In this document: positions 33,813-45,617 of the stretch, piece after piece | Position numbering within the stretch: the stretch's first letter is position 1 | Layout of the letters: the number at the start of each line of letters is the position of its first letter | Assembly (NCBI GenBank): GCA_025200525.1 | Contig: CM045758.1 | Span: forward strand, 57,569,649-57,633,648 | Length of the DNA: 64,000 bases | Source of the DNA: Camellia lanceoleosa | Lineage: Eukaryota; Streptophyta; Magnoliopsida; Ericales; Theaceae | Reading direction: 5' to 3' | Position numbers and translations under genes: made by a program | Notes under the pieces: generated by a model | The model's database searches: none | Seen by the model: only the letters and a program-made list of their open reading frames with translations | Told to the model about the DNA's origin: nothing

Positions 33813-34142
33813 TTGGCCGGGCAAAATCCGCCCGGCCTCGTTCGGCTGGCAATGATTAGCTGGCCGAGCAACCATTTGCACGCCATTTTGAAGTTTGTTC
33901 AATTTGCCAGTATTTCCTTTCGGCTGAGCAAACTCAGCTCGGCCTCACAATTGCTGGGCAAAACACCAACATTGCTAATTCCTCCGAGCAAAATCAGCTC
34001 GTTTCCCATATTGGGCAACTCACCAATATGTTTGATGGGCCGAGCAAAATCAGCTCGGCCCCACATTGGGCAATTCACCAATGTTTCAGTCCAGTTGGTC
34101 ATGCCGCCAACATTACCATTGGGCGAGCAAAACCAGCTCGGT
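33813..34142. repeat. Series of related stem-loops between antisense ORF and integrase
   Basis: Five imperfect copies of a 20-23 base hairpin occur near 33815, 33922, 33984, 34038 and 34122. Two are perfect: GGCCGGGCAAAATCCGCC + CGGCC and GGCCGAGCAAAATCAGCTC + GGCC, differing by paired changes in both arms. Between them runs a repeated phrase close to TTGGGCAA(T/C)TCACCAAT. The hairpins lie where the two convergent transcription units end. Confidence 0.7.
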
Positions 34143-34387
34143 CCCAGTGCGGTCTGCTCCCATTCCGAGGAAAACAGTCCAGTTCTCTTCAGGTCGGTTC
34201 TTGCCCCTGGCATGCCTTGCGACCGCGCAGTGCCATTATACAAAGATGTAATATAAAAAATAACAATGTAATACAGCAACAGCGATATAACTAGCTTTCA
34301 TTCCATGAACATTGTAAAGGCAATGGTATTCTCTTACATGTAGTGCCAGACGGCTAAAGGTCTAAGAAAACAAAAGCAAATTACACC

Positions 34388-35847
34388 TTAAAAGTAAAAG
34401 ACCTTAAGGTTTGCTGCGTTCCACGGTCTGGGGACGGCCTTGCCATCTAAATCTTCCAGATGGTATGCCCCCTTGCCTGCAAGACCAACCACCTTGTATG
34501 GTCCTTCCCAATTTGCACCGAGTTTGCCTTCGCCTGGGACCACTGTGTTGCCAAGCACCTTCCTTAGGACCCAATCCCCAATCTTGAATAGCCTGGGATG
34601 CACTACCTTGTTGTATTTTTTAGAGAGTTCCTGCTGATAGGCCGCTATATGGATCAATGCGCGCTCTCGTCTTTCCTCAGCAAGGTCCAACTCTAGTGCC
34701 ATGGCTTCATTGTTCAGATCTGGCTGGAAGTTTTCTGAGCGGATGGTCAGCATGCCAATCTCTAGTGGGATGATGGCCTCCATACCGTAGGCCAAAGCGA
34801 ACGGTGTTTCCCCGGTCGATCGTCTTGGTGTAGTGCGGTATGCCCATAGCACACTAGGAAGCTCTTCAACCCACTTTCCCTTTGCCTTCTCGAGCCGCTT
34901 CTTCAACCTGTCCAAAATGGTCTTGTTTGAGGCCTCTGGCTATTATTAGATCGAGGATAAGCCGGCGTTGAATTGTAGAATTCAATCTTCAACTCTTCGC
35001 AAAATCCGCGGAAGAGTTTCCCGTCAAATTGAGTGCCATTATCTGAGACGAGCGCCCTGGGTATACCGAAGCGAGTGATCACATTTTGCCAGACAAATTT
35101 CTTAACGTCCTTCTCCTTAATGGTGGCCAGTGGCTCAGCCTCCACCCACTTGGTGAAATAATCGGTGGCTGCGATGAAAAACTTGCGATTGCCCGGTGCA
35201 ACTGGAAGGGGCCCAACAATATCCAATCCCCACAGTGCGAACGGCCAAGGACTTGTGAGTGAGAGTAACTCCCTTGCTGGCTGGTGGATCTGGTGAGCAA
35301 ATTTCTGACATTTCTCACACCTGCGAACATATTTCTGCGCGTCCGCCTGCATGCATGGCCACCAATAGCCCTGCGAGATTGCTCGGTATGCTAGAGATCT
35401 GCCCCCAGTGTGGCTGCCGCAGATGCCCTCATGGATCTCATAGAGGAAAGCTTCCACCTTAGAGGGGTGGACACACTTCAAATACGGCCCCGTGAAAGAT
35501 TTCTTGTACAAGGCGCCGGAGGGTGAGAGCCAAAACCGCTCTGACTTTGCCCGGATCTTGTGAGCCGCCTTCTTTTCTTCTGGTAGAATCCGATCTTTCA
35601 AAAAGGCGACGATGGGGTCCATCCAAGAAGGTCCCAAGTCGGTGCGGAGTACCTCAGTTGCTTCTACTTCCTCAATGCTTGGCCGAGGTAAAAATTCAAT
35701 CATCAAGGGATTGGGGAAGGTTGTTTGAGTGGAAGCGAGACCAGCCAATTCATCGGCCGTGCTATTTCCTTCGCGGTTGATCTGTTCGACCCTTATCGCA
35801 GAGAACTTCTTGATCTCTTCTCGGACCAACGCTTGATACTTGGCCAT
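34388..35847 (-). pseudogene. Integrase of the Tat element
   Basis: It reads from the - strand in two parts. 35847-34903 holds the end of the second RNase H (REGNSTADELAGLAS), the zinc-binding domain (HEGICGSHTGGR ... CEKCQKFA), and the catalytic core with Asp in WGLDIVGPLP and Asp in SDNGTQFDG. A small deletion near 34945 shifts the frame; the third catalytic residue (Glu of EASNKTILDR) survives in the second frame. The second part (34915-34388) carries the rest of the core (VLWAYRTTPRRSTGETPFAL) and the C-terminal domain (DWVLRKVLGN, LGANWEGPYKV). It would insert the cDNA into the genome; it is broken here. Confidence 0.9.
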
Positions 35848-35880
35848 TCTTTCATCCTTGGCCTCATACTCTCCCGAGAC

Positions 35881-36105
35881 CTAATTGACCACTAGCTTGG
35901 AGTCGCTGAACACCATAAGAGCTGTGACCTTCATTCTCAATGCACTTCTCAGCCCGGCAAGGAGGGCCTCATACTCTGCTTCATTGTTGGAAGCTGGGAA
36001 GCCGAGTGTAATTGCTTGCTCTATGATGAGCCCATCCGGTGAAGTTAGCACAACTCCTAGCCCAGCCCATGCATTGGAGGCCCCATCAACGAAGAGCTTC
36101 CACAT
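35881..36105 (-). pseudogene. Second (archaeal-like) RNase H domain
   Basis: [20 protein letters not shown] provides the first Asp, [15 protein letters not shown] the Glu and FSDSKLVVN the next Asp of an RNase H fold. A frameshift separates it from the RT frame (about 36106) and an in-frame TAG follows VVN before the sequence continues VSGEYEAKDERM into the integrase ORF. A second RNase H is diagnostic of the Tat lineage. Confidence 0.85.
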
Positions 36106-37939
36106 TTCGCCAATGAACGACTTCCAAAGAATCGGAGGGATTCTGAGAACTTCTTAAATCAATGTCCCTGGTTGGTTCAATCCGGTCTCCTTTCTTATCC
36201 TGGTTGGTCTCGTCTGCCATCGAACCGTCGACCTTAGGTTGACCGGTTGTATTTTGCTCTGCTTCCTGTGGCGAGCTAACAATTGTTGCCAAAACCACGG
36301 GTTGTGCTAAATCCGCATCAACCAAATCAATCGGGCAAATAGGGTGTGTTCCCGGGGAAAACTCCACCACAAAATCTGCAAGTGCTTGTGCCTTAATCGC
36401 GGTGCGCGGTCTGAACTTGATGTCATACTGCCCCAATTCCACGGCCCACTTTAGAATTCTCCCCGTGAAGTCTGCCTTCTCAAAAAGCACCTTGAGCGGA
36501 AACTCAGTCAACACAACTATCGTATGGGCATGGAAATAATGTGCCATCTTTCTTGACGCCATCATCAGGGCCAACGCCAACTTCTCTAAGGGGAGGTACC
36601 TCGTCTCAGCTGGAAGCAGGGTCTTGCTAACATAAAAGATCGGTAGGTGCTGGATGCCCTCAGCACGAACCAATACCGCGCTCACCGCGTGTTGAGAAAC
36701 GGCCAAATAAAGGAACAACTCTTCGCCCGGCTGAGGAGTGACCAGAATAGGCGCCGAGGTAAGATAAACCTTCAATTCGGCCAGCGCACGGTCGCACTCA
36801 TCATCCCAGAAGAATTTGGACTTCAAGGTCTTAAAGAAGGGCCTGCAACGATTCGAAGACCGGCTGATGAATCTATTTAGCGCGGCTGCCATCCCGGCCA
36901 GATGTTGCACGTCCTTCGTGGAGTTAAGGCGCTCCAATTCTTGTATGGCTTTGATCTGTGATGGGTCGGCCTCAATTCCCCGGTTTGTGACCAGAAAGCC
37001 CAGGAATTTCCCCGTGCCAACCCCAAAGGCGCACTTAGAGGCATTCAGGCGAAGCTTGTGGCGCTTGAGTATGGCGAACATTTCTGCCAGGTCGGCGAGG
37101 TGCTTGGACTTCTCCTTACTCTTCACCACCATATCATCAATATAGGCCTCCATAGTTCGGCCCAGGAGAGGGGCGAACATTTTTGTCACCATTCGCTGGA
37201 AAGTTGCCCCAGCGTTCTTTAATCCGAACGTCATGACCTTGTAACAATATAAGCCTCTGGGGGTGGTGAAAGACGTGATCTCTCTGTCCGGTTCGTACAT
37301 GGCTATTTGGTGATAACCGCGGTATGCGTCCAGGAAGCTAAACCTCTGGTGGCCAGCGGTTAAGTCCACCAGCTGGTCGATTCGAGGGAGAGGAAAGCTA
37401 TCCTTAGGGCATGCGCGGTTGACAGTCTTGTAGTCCACGCAGACTCGCCATTTGCCGTTCTTCTTAGGAACCACCACCGTGTTAGATATCCACCGAGGGT
37501 ACTGCACTTCCTCAATCGCACCGGCTTCCAACAAGTTCCTCACTTCTTCTGCCACCACTTCAGCATGGTGCAAGGCTGAACGGCGCGTCCTTTGTATAAC
37601 TGGGCGCGCATTGGGGAAGACATTCAATTGGTGGCAAATGAAGCTTGGGTCGACGCCAGGCATATCGTAAGGCGTCCACGCGAAAGCCTCCAAGTTGGCA
37701 ACCAAGAAATTGACATAATTCGATCGTTCGGCGCTGGACAAAGACGAACCCAAGAGGAAGAACTTAGTCAGATCCTTTTCGTCGACGCGAACTTCCACCA
37801 AGTCTTCGACCGACTTTTCCTCGGCCTTTCTGCCTACGTCTTCCAGGACTTCCTTCCCCTCGGGCCCCTCGATCATCTGAACAAACCCTTTGGCCGCTCG
37901 GCTGCCATTTACCGCAACGAAGCATTGTTTGGCCATCAC
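36086..37939 (-). pseudogene. Reverse transcriptase and first RNase H
   Basis: The 617-codon frame contains the RT signatures VVVPKKNGKWRVCVDYKTVN, FSFLDAYRGYHQI, FGLKNAGATFQRMV and the catalytic YIDDMVVKS, followed by the connection domain (AGMAAALNRFISRS) and the gypsy RNase H region (ETRYLPLEKLALALMMASRK, YFHAHTIVVLTEFPL). It is continuous with the protease frame apart from one TAG at 37949-37951. RT copies the element RNA into DNA. The last ~20 codons run out of frame at 36106. Confidence 0.95.
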
Positions 37940-37948
37940 CTGGTCTCC

Positions 37949-38539
37949 CTAGATTTCCTCTATTTTCCCGTTGGGCGCTGGAAAGCGCATGACTTGATGG
38001 AAAGTTGAAGCGACCGCCTGCATGGCATGCAGCCAACCTCTGCCCAGAATCAAATTGTAAGTCGATGGCACTTTGAGCACCCAGAATTCCACTTGCTTCA
38101 CAACCGACCCCGCCTTGACCGGCAAGATAATCTTTCCAATCGGCCATTCTGGTTGCGAGTTGAAGCCGACCAAAGGAGATGTTGCAGGAGCCAAATCCTT
38201 GTCTTCCAACTTCATTTGTTTGAACGCGTCATAGTACATTATCTCGACCGAACTCCCCTGGTCGATTAATATTCTCTTGATATCGAAATCCATGACGCGA
38301 AGGGTCACCACCAAAGCGTCATTGTGCGGCATCTGCACCATTTCCAGGTCCTTGGTAGAGAATGAAAGGACATCTTTCTCCTCGGTTTTGCCTTTCTTCA
38401 CCGCGGGCTGGACCGAGAGCACTTCCCTCATGTGCTCGGCCTTCTTTATCATCCCTCTCAGCTCGCAGACCCTTGCCGGTTCAATGATGCCGTGGATGAC
38501 GTTGATCACACCTTGTGGGGGCGCCTCTAGGGCGGCCAT
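37949..38539 (-). pseudogene. Aspartic protease (retropepsin-like)
   Basis: The catalytic loop reads ILIDQGSSVEIMYYD, so the usual D-T-G-S is D-Q-G-S, a variant common in plant Tat/Athila-type proteases. The flap-side and C-terminal motif YNLILGRGWLHAM (ILGR) is present. It ends at a TAG that interrupts an otherwise open frame into RT. It would process the gag-pol polyprotein. Confidence 0.88.
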
Positions 38540-38554
38540 TCCGTTTGGCTCGGT

Positions 38555-39607
38555 TTATCCAATCGGCGCGGGCTTGACTTCCCCATCTATATATTGATCA
38601 AGATGCCCTGCCGCCACCAACTCCTCCAAATGCTGTTTGAGCGGCAAGCAATCTTCTGTCCGGTGCCCACGCTCTTCATGGGAGGTGCAACGATATTTTG
38701 GATTGAAGCCCCGCTGCGCGCTCCCCAGCTTGGCCGGCCAACGGACAAAACGCTCTCCTCGGATCTCGCTCAAAATGCGGTAGATGGGAATTTTGAAGAC
38801 CGTGGTAATCCCCGTCCGCGCGTTCAGTTTTCTCTTGGCATCTTCTGTTGCATCGCGAGGTGCATCAGCCCGGTCATTTCTGCGACCTTTGTTTCTGTCA
38901 TTTTGGCCGGTTCCTCGACGTTGATCTTTTGGTCGGTCACCGGGGCGGTTTTCCTCCTGCCCGACCGAGTGAACCTTCTCCGCTACCCTTCTGTCCACCG
39001 CGACCGGATCGTCCTTCTCGGGCGCAGAGGCAGCATCATCTTCCACACGAATGTGTTCGTTGATCCGCTGCATCAAAGATTCCATGGTGGTTGGCTGATG
39101 CATCGTGAGTGAGTCTCGCAGCCTATGTCCGACTGGGAGACCCCTCTTGTATTGAGTGATCGCCAGATTGGTAGGACAGTCGAGGATCTCGTTGTAGGTT
39201 TCCCAATACTTCGCATTGTATGCCTTCAGTGAACTCCCAGACTCCATCTTAACGCCCAGGAGATGGTCTACCTCCTTCGGCGTTCGGGTGTTTGTCTTGA
39301 ATCTGGTGACGAAGGCTTCCGCTAGTTCTCGCCACCCTCGATACTCCCCTCCGGGAGCCTTTCGAACCACTTCAAGCCCAACTCTCCCAAGCTTGCTGGG
39401 AATATGAGACACATCAAGGCGTCGTTCCGACGGTGGCCAGCCATTACTTGTCGATAATGACTCACATGCATGTACGGATTCGTCCTGCCGTCGTACAGAG
39501 TGAATTTTGGCTGGTGGAATCCGTGAGGCGGGTGCTCTCGATCTCCGGGACAGCGTAGTCAGAATAACGCCATGGGGACCTCGCCATTCGGACTCGATTT
39601 TTGTTGC
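38555..39607 (-). pseudogene. gag, C-terminal part
   Basis: Retrotrans_gag features read across several frames on the - strand: FTLYDGRTNPYMHVSHYRQ, ALMCLIFPASLGELGLKWFE, RLPEGS, then REL AEAFVTRFKTNTRTPK-like sequence, LKAYNAKYWETYNEI, and a C-x-x-H-x4-GH-x4-C-type knuckle (CTSHEERGHRTEDC). At least two frameshifts (near 39320 and 39500) break it. The N-terminal part lies at 44874-45550 on the far side of the 5.3 kb insertion. Confidence 0.85.
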
Positions 39608-39719
39608 GGTTCTCAATCTTGAACCAAAGAGTCCAACCGCAAATCGCTTTTGAAGGAAAATGATTTTTGAAAAGAAGTGCCAAACATGGATCGCTTTGCC
39701 GGATAATGAGTCGCCACCT

Positions 39720-41224
39720 AAATATTTTTTAAAATGGGAAATTTAGGAAACCCTGACTCGGTGCCGAAAGGCCACGTGTCCGTCATCACCAAAGTTGGTT
39801 CGGGAACTTGGGTACGATTAGGGGAGGTCACATCGTGAGCACACTCTCGCCGGCCAAAGACCGCCTCTACTAACCATGATATCTGTTTTTGAAAACTTTG
39901 TATGCTCTTATTCCGGTTATAGCCTAGGTTACTATGTGATGCTCGCAGCAAACAAGTATAGACTGGGCGTCTGAATTGGAACAAAACATTTCATGTTTGT
40001 TTGTTTGAAAATGGTGTGATGGTGCTACCCGCAGTAGGCTAAAATGCGGATTTGCCACCATCAGGTGGGCTTAGAAAACAGTGATGTTGCCACTATCTAG
40101 TGGGCTTAAAACAAACAGTCAATGCATTGTCCCAATTCAGGTAACTCAACCTCCACCCACAGGCATTCAAGGCAGTTATATCACATAAGCATTTAGCCTC
40201 ATGGTAAGCATGCTATCATGGCAACACTCACATCGCATGCAAGGATGCTAAAGCATAAAACTTACCGAGTACTCCAAGCCAAAACAAAAGGCGATTAGAA
40301 ATCATGCATGATCCTAAAAATCTTGAATGTCTAATGCAACACATGCAAAGATGCAACTATAGCAGCTCGGCTATTCTAACATGGCATATGAAATCTCGCA
40401 AATAACATGTATTCAACTTAGAATTGAAATACAAATGCGGTTTGTATGATGCGCCGAGTCGATGCGTGCAAAACAGATGAATGATGCAAACATCTTTGTC
40501 ATCTTTGTATGCTAATTGAAATATGCCCTATATCTAACCATCCAAAGCGGGTAAATAAAAGGAGAAAGAAATGGGGTTGGAAGACATACATCACACTCAC
40601 CCACCCTTATTACAACATTGCCCTCGCAGAGGGTCCTAATAAATAATACAAATCAATAAAAGAATATACAGTCCGAATAAACAGATTCTAATTAATTAAC
40701 AAATTAATTATAAAAGAAGTAAATCGGCATGCAAGCCGTGGACCGCCGCTTCGATAGATGATGTATCTTTGGGTCGCTTGGCGAAATCCATTGGGATGCC
40801 TGATTAACCTCTGGTTGCACTCTTTCTCGAAATGCGCGCCGGATTCCGAAAAGTCGTTGGTCCTCGATTTTGCTGTGACAGAGAGCAGGAAAAGGGCATA
40901 GCAATGTATTTCACAAATATATGCATGCCTCGATCCTCGTGCCACCAATCACGCATACCGATGCATGATGGCCGATGAGTCGAATTGCACAACTCAATGT
41001 AGGGATGAATGTAAGTGAATGCTACAACAAAACCGAACTCCATCATGGGTAATCCGGAGTGTCGGTGACTTGGGAATTGGGACCCGTTCCGTCACTCGGA
41101 GTACGAAACGTGCCTCGTTTCCCGTGCCCGGACTAACGCCTATCCTGAACACGATGCAATATGCATGGTATGCATGAAATGCAGCTAATATACAACCTAG
41201 CACGCTCAATGCTATGAAAATGAG
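39720..41224. other. Left part of the 5.3 kb insertion, no gene seen
   Basis: Contains a repeated GGTGGGCTTA(A/G)AAAC phrase (40060-40115) and scattered GCATGC/ATGCAA words. No gag, pol or other protein is recognised. Confidence 0.4.
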
Positions 41225-42400
41225 ATGCCTCGAAATGCGTGTCCACGGGCACGCAAACCGAGGCGATGCGGAATGACATGCGAAATGTAATGATGGACTT
41301 ATACCAACATGAAGGGGGCCTCAGCCACACTCACATAGGATGCCGGAATGATAAGGATGGGGTGCCTCGAAATGCGTGCCCACTGGCACGCAAACCGAGG
41401 CAATGATGAAATATAAATCGGATAAAACAGAGTGCCTCGAAATGCGTGCACGCGGGCACGCAAACCGAGGCGGAGGCATACGCAATGCAAATCGAATAAA
41501 ACAGAATGTCTCGAAATGCGTGCACACGGGCACGCAAACCGAGGCGGAGGCATACGCAATGCCAAGCGGATAAAACAGAGTGCCTCGAAATGCGTGCACA
41601 CGGGCACGCAAACCGAGGCGAAGGCATACGCAATGCCAAGCGGATAAAACAGAGTGCCTCGAAATGCGTGCACACGGGCACGCAAACCGAGGCGAAGCCA
41701 AAATGGAGATCAGATAAAACTGAAGTGCCTCGAAATGCGTGCACACGGGCACGCAAACCGAGGCGGCTAAATGGAGATCGATAAAATCGGTGCCTCGAAA
41801 TACGTGCAACCCGCACGCAAACCGAGGCGATGATGTGCGATGCAAAATCGGATGAAAGGCAGTGCCTCGAAATGCGTGCACACGACACGCAAAACCGAGG
41901 CGATGACGATGCAAAATCAGATAAAACCGAAGTGCCTCGAAATGCGTGCACACGGACACGCAAACCGAGGCGATGATGAAATGAGATGAAATGGCATACG
42001 GAATGCAACGATGGGCTTACACCAACATGGGAGAGCCTCAGCTCACTCACATAGGAGGCCGTCGGATAAAAATGAAGTGCCTCGAAATGCGTGCACACGG
42101 GCACGCAAACCGAGGCAATGGCATACATGCATGAAAATGCAAATTGGGCTTACGCCAACATGAGAGGGACTCAATCACACTCACATAGGCCGCGTCCGGA
42201 TAACGAGGTCGCTTTAAATGCGCCAAGACACCGGCACGCAAAACCGAGCGAAGGCATACACAATGCCATGACATGGAAAATGTAGATTGGGCTTATACCA
42301 ACATGAGAGGGCCTCAGCCACACTGACATGGGATGCCGATGAATGAAAACGGAGTGCCTCGAAGTGCGTGCCCACGGGCACGCAAACCGAGGCAATGCAT
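41225..42400. repeat. Array of about 13 double-stem hairpin units
   Basis: A roughly 40-base hairpin recurs at about 41228, 41362, 41432, 41507, 41581, 41655, 41727, 41790, 41862, 41932, 42078, 42205 (degenerate) and 42354. Each reads GCCTCGAAATGCGTGC, a short variable loop, GCACGCAAACCGAGGC. The outer stem is GCCTCG/CGAGGC and the inner stem TGCGTGC/GCACGCA. Units are usually 70-75 bp apart. Four times (41290, 42010, 42144, 42285) a 60-bp linker (TTAYACCAACATG ... CACTCACATAGG) separates them. The long ORFs here are repeat translations. Confidence 0.88.
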
Positions 42401-43834
42401 TAAGGCATAAAATGACATGGGAAATGATATGCAAGCATGCAAACCAAATTTCAGCCACTAAATAAAGGGGAAAACAGCCCCGAAATGATACGAAATGACA
42501 ATCAATGCATGAAATCATCCCGAAATGCAATTCTAAGTGTAGAAATGGCCTACTATGCTAAACAGACAAAATCCACTCATGACAGCAAAAGAAGTAGCAA
42601 GGCAGTCCCAAATATGGCATTTTTTCAGTACAAAACATGGCCAAATTAATAGCACAGATATGGCAACATTAGCATGCAAAAATACGGTAAAAGAGAGGAA
42701 TTACAAAGCAAGTGATATCTACAATGCTCAAACCCAAAAACTCAGTTCTACAACTTTAAAGAAGGGCCAAAAATATGCACATATTCAGTTTATGGAAACC
42801 CAAAAATCAGAATAAAAACATGCTAGAAATTCCATGCAAAATAGGCTCAAAATAGGCTATATCATGAGACTTGCCAAACCATGCACCAAACAGCAAACTT
42901 TTCTTCATGAAACATGTAAAGGGGATCAAAATAAGACCCCTTTCAGTTCTGACCAAAGGCCAAAACCAAAAGCACAAGAGGCTACAAAACATGCAAGAAT
43001 ACGGTAAATTTGATGGATTTCAAAGGAAGTACCAAAAATATACACCAAATGGCTTAAGGCCCTCAACATAACATGAAAAGGAGACAAAAACAAGGCTATT
43101 TCTAAGCCTGATGAAGGCTGAAATCCGGAGCCAAGTAAGCCTAACAAAGCATGCAAGAATTAGGGCCTAAAGTGAATTTCCAAGAGAGGTGGTATATAGA
43201 ATGGCCAAATGAGGTTGAGCCCTTCTACAATGTTGTAGAGGGGCCCAAAATAAGCACAAAACCAGTATGGGTCGGATCCCCAAAAACAAATGCAAATAGG
43301 CTAAAACTAGCATGCAAATTGGTGACATACAAGATGGATATTGAAGGAAGTATATCATGGAGACACCAAATGAAGTTGAGCCCTTCTAAAAAGTTGTAGA
43401 GGGGCTCAAAATAAGCCTAAAACCAGTATGGGTCGGAGCCCCAAAAACAAAAGGAAATAGGGTAAAAATATGAAGCAAGAAAATGGTACAAAAGATGGAT
43501 TTGGGAACTTACCCTTGAAGATCCGATTGTTGCAACTTCTTAGCTGGAATTTGTTGATCCTTGACCACTGAAAATCATCCCTTTGCTGCTGGAATGGTGT
43601 TGTGGATGATGGAGCTAAGGGTTGATGAAGGAATTGGCCAAGACTTGAAGTTGTCCTTGGAATTTTGGCTATGGAAATGAAGGAATTGGAAGAGGAGCTC
43701 TTCAAGAAATTTTTTGTAACCCTCAAAATAGTTGGGAGCTGCTGGTTTTATAGCCAAAAGGGTGAAAAATATCTTGCCTCAAATATCTAGATATTTTGAG
43801 GGCAAAATATCTAGATATTTTGAGGGCAGAAAAA
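42401..43834. other. Middle part of the 5.3 kb insertion, no gene seen
   Basis: A-rich on the + strand. A duplicated phrase (GTTGAGCCCTTCTA, GTTGTAGAGGGG and ACCAGTATGGGTCGGA, at about 43212-43280 and 43375-43440) is the only clear structure. On the - strand, 43500-43760 looks like a transcribed leader (TTTATAGCC-type words near 43745). Confidence 0.4.
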
Positions 43835-44500
43835 AAAGATTTTGTTCGGCCACGAAGTGGGCATCTGAGACCGCAGTGTTCTTCAGAATGATGAAACAGA
43901 GATGCCTGCCAAAATTGAACAAAAACTAATGCAAAACGAGAGCTCAGGGACCAAAACCGCGCGGGGTCCCGAAAATGGGCTGCCGGGCACCGGAAGTGGT
44001 GTTCGGCTGCGAAGTGGGTTTCTGAGACCCCAGTGTTCCTCAGAACGATAAAATAGAGGTGTCTGCCAAAAATGAACAGACATCGATGCAAAATGAATGC
44101 TCGGGGCCAAAACCGCGCGGTTCGGGATCTCGAAAATGGGTCACGCCGCACCTAAGTGGTGTTCGGCTGCGAAGTGGGTCTCAGAGCCCCCAGTGTCCCT
44201 CGGAAGGACCAAACAGAGGTGTCTGCCAAAAATGAACAGACATCGATGCAAAATGAATGCTCGGGGCCAAAACCGCGTGGTTCGGGATCAAAAAATGGGC
44301 CGCACCGAAGTGGTGTTCGAAGTGGGTTTCGAGCCCCTGTCCCTGGAAGGACCAAAGAGGTGTCGCCAAAAATGAACAGACATCGATGCAAAATGAACGC
44401 CGCAAAAAAGCGGTTCGGGATCCCAAAATGGGTCCGGCACCTAAGTGGTGTTCGGCTGCGAAGTGGGTTTCTGAGCCCCCAGTGTCCCTTAAATGGGAGT
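43835..44500. repeat. Tandem array, about 5 units of 130-170 bp
   Basis: Units share GTTCGGCTGCGAAGTGGG, CCCAGTGT(C/T)CCTC, GGTGTCTGCCAAAAATGAAC, AGACATCGATGCAAAATGAA and AAAACCGCGCGGTTCGG. Starts are near 43841, 43998, 44160, 44312 and 44447; the fourth is shortened by small deletions. The array lies in the putative long LTR. Apparent ORFs on both strands follow the repeat. Confidence 0.82.
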
Positions 44501-44873
44501 AAATGAGATGCATGCCAAAAATCGGAGAAAACGGAGATGGTTGGGCGGTCCCGAACCGAGGCACACGGCCTAACGGCTCCGAAAACCGAGAACCGGGATC
44601 CGAAATGGGAAAAATGGCCTACGGTCACGAAAAGTAGCCCACGGCCACTGAGAGATAGTCTACGGGACCACTCCCTCCCCTCGGGAAAGAAAACAGAGAA
44701 AACCGAGTCTGGTTCGCAAACCGAGACAAGGCACGAAAGAGAGTTCGGAAGCCCGGAGGCAGGGCGCGCGGCCACGACTCTGAGACTTCTGAACGAGCAC
44801 AGTATGCAACATCACCGAGCGCTCAATCGGTGACGTCTGAGTCTTAAGGTCGGTCAAAAATGGGGTGTCTACA

Positions 44874-45550
44874 GTAGCTGTAAGCCTCGCCAGCTCTTTA
44901 TCCACCAGTGCTGGGGCTACATTCCTGGGTGCCGGCATCATCACCTCTTCACTGCAACGAACTGGGGCACTCAGTCTCTGGAGCGCCGGCACCCTCTGAA
45001 CCTCCCGAAGGCGCGCCCTCTCCTCCAGCACGTCCCTGAGATCCCTGGAACGGGCGGAGGTTGAGTATCGCGAGGTCGATGACGGGCGCGAGGGGCGATA
45101 GGTACTGTCGCGAGTGATGGATCTGCCCTCCCGCTGGTCAGAGTCCCCAACTCCATAGCTTCTGGTGATGGAGATTGAATAGGTCCTCCTCCGGCGGCGA
45201 CCGCTAGAGCGAGGGGATGAGGTGCACTCACTGAGGTTGCCCTCTCCAGCAACACCCTTCCCCCTCACTTGGCGCTTCAGAAGCTCCATTTCCGCCGCCA
45301 TCCTACGAATGAGGGCTTCTTGGTCCTTGAGTTTATGCTCCAGGCGCTCCTCACGGGACTCGCCCCGGCGCCGGCGGCCCTCTGGACTCTGTGAACGATC
45401 TGAACTCCTCCCACGCTTGTCGCGCGCTCCTCGCGAAGTGGTTTCCAGTCCCGCCATGGTTGGAACATTAGGAGGGCCTTCTCTCCTTCGCACGTACTCT
45501 GGAGTGACACCATCGACGACGGACAGTGGAACTTCGTCGTTGTTGGCCAT
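44874..45550 (-). pseudogene. gag, N-terminal part
   Basis: The ORF starts MANNDEVPLSVVDGVTPEYV about 50 bp inside the primer-binding region. It is Arg/Ser-rich with a short coiled coil (LEHKLKDQEALIRRMAAEME) and reaches the insertion junction at KELARLTA. Downstream of the junction the frame runs into the 5.3 kb insert. Its intact continuation is at 38555-39607. Confidence 0.85.
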
Positions 45551-45617
45551 GGAAATCGTCGAAGAAGCTTACAGAACAAGGGTTAAATGTCAAAGGATTC
45601 CCACAGACGGCGCCAAT

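Larger units (their letters stand above)
39608..44873 (-). mobile_element. 5.3 kb non-coding insertion inside gag, unclassified LTR-type element
   Basis: The right end on the - strand begins TGTAGACACCCC, an LTR-like start. Flanks are GTTGC (39603-39607) and GTAGC (44874-44878), 4 of 5 matching, and removing the insert with one copy restores a single gag frame (LTAT joined to KIESE). On the - strand the phrase GGTGGCGACTC, like sequence that follows many plant LTRs, lies near the far end (about 39709-39719), so most of the insert may be one very long LTR with a stub of interior. No gag or pol is present. Two tandem arrays fill its centre and right part. Confidence 0.6.

Noticed and set aside
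37592..38008. + strand ORFs across RT and protease
   Set aside because: Shadows of the - strand pol genes.
41331..42128. Long - strand ORF (265 codons) rich in ACTHFEAL/CARISRH repeats
   Set aside because: It is the translation of the hairpin array in a frame that happens to stay open; all frames of the array give similar ORFs.
41225..42400. CRISPR-like array of regularly spaced palindromic repeats
   Set aside because: The window is plant nuclear DNA, spacers are mostly similar to one another, and no cas genes exist.
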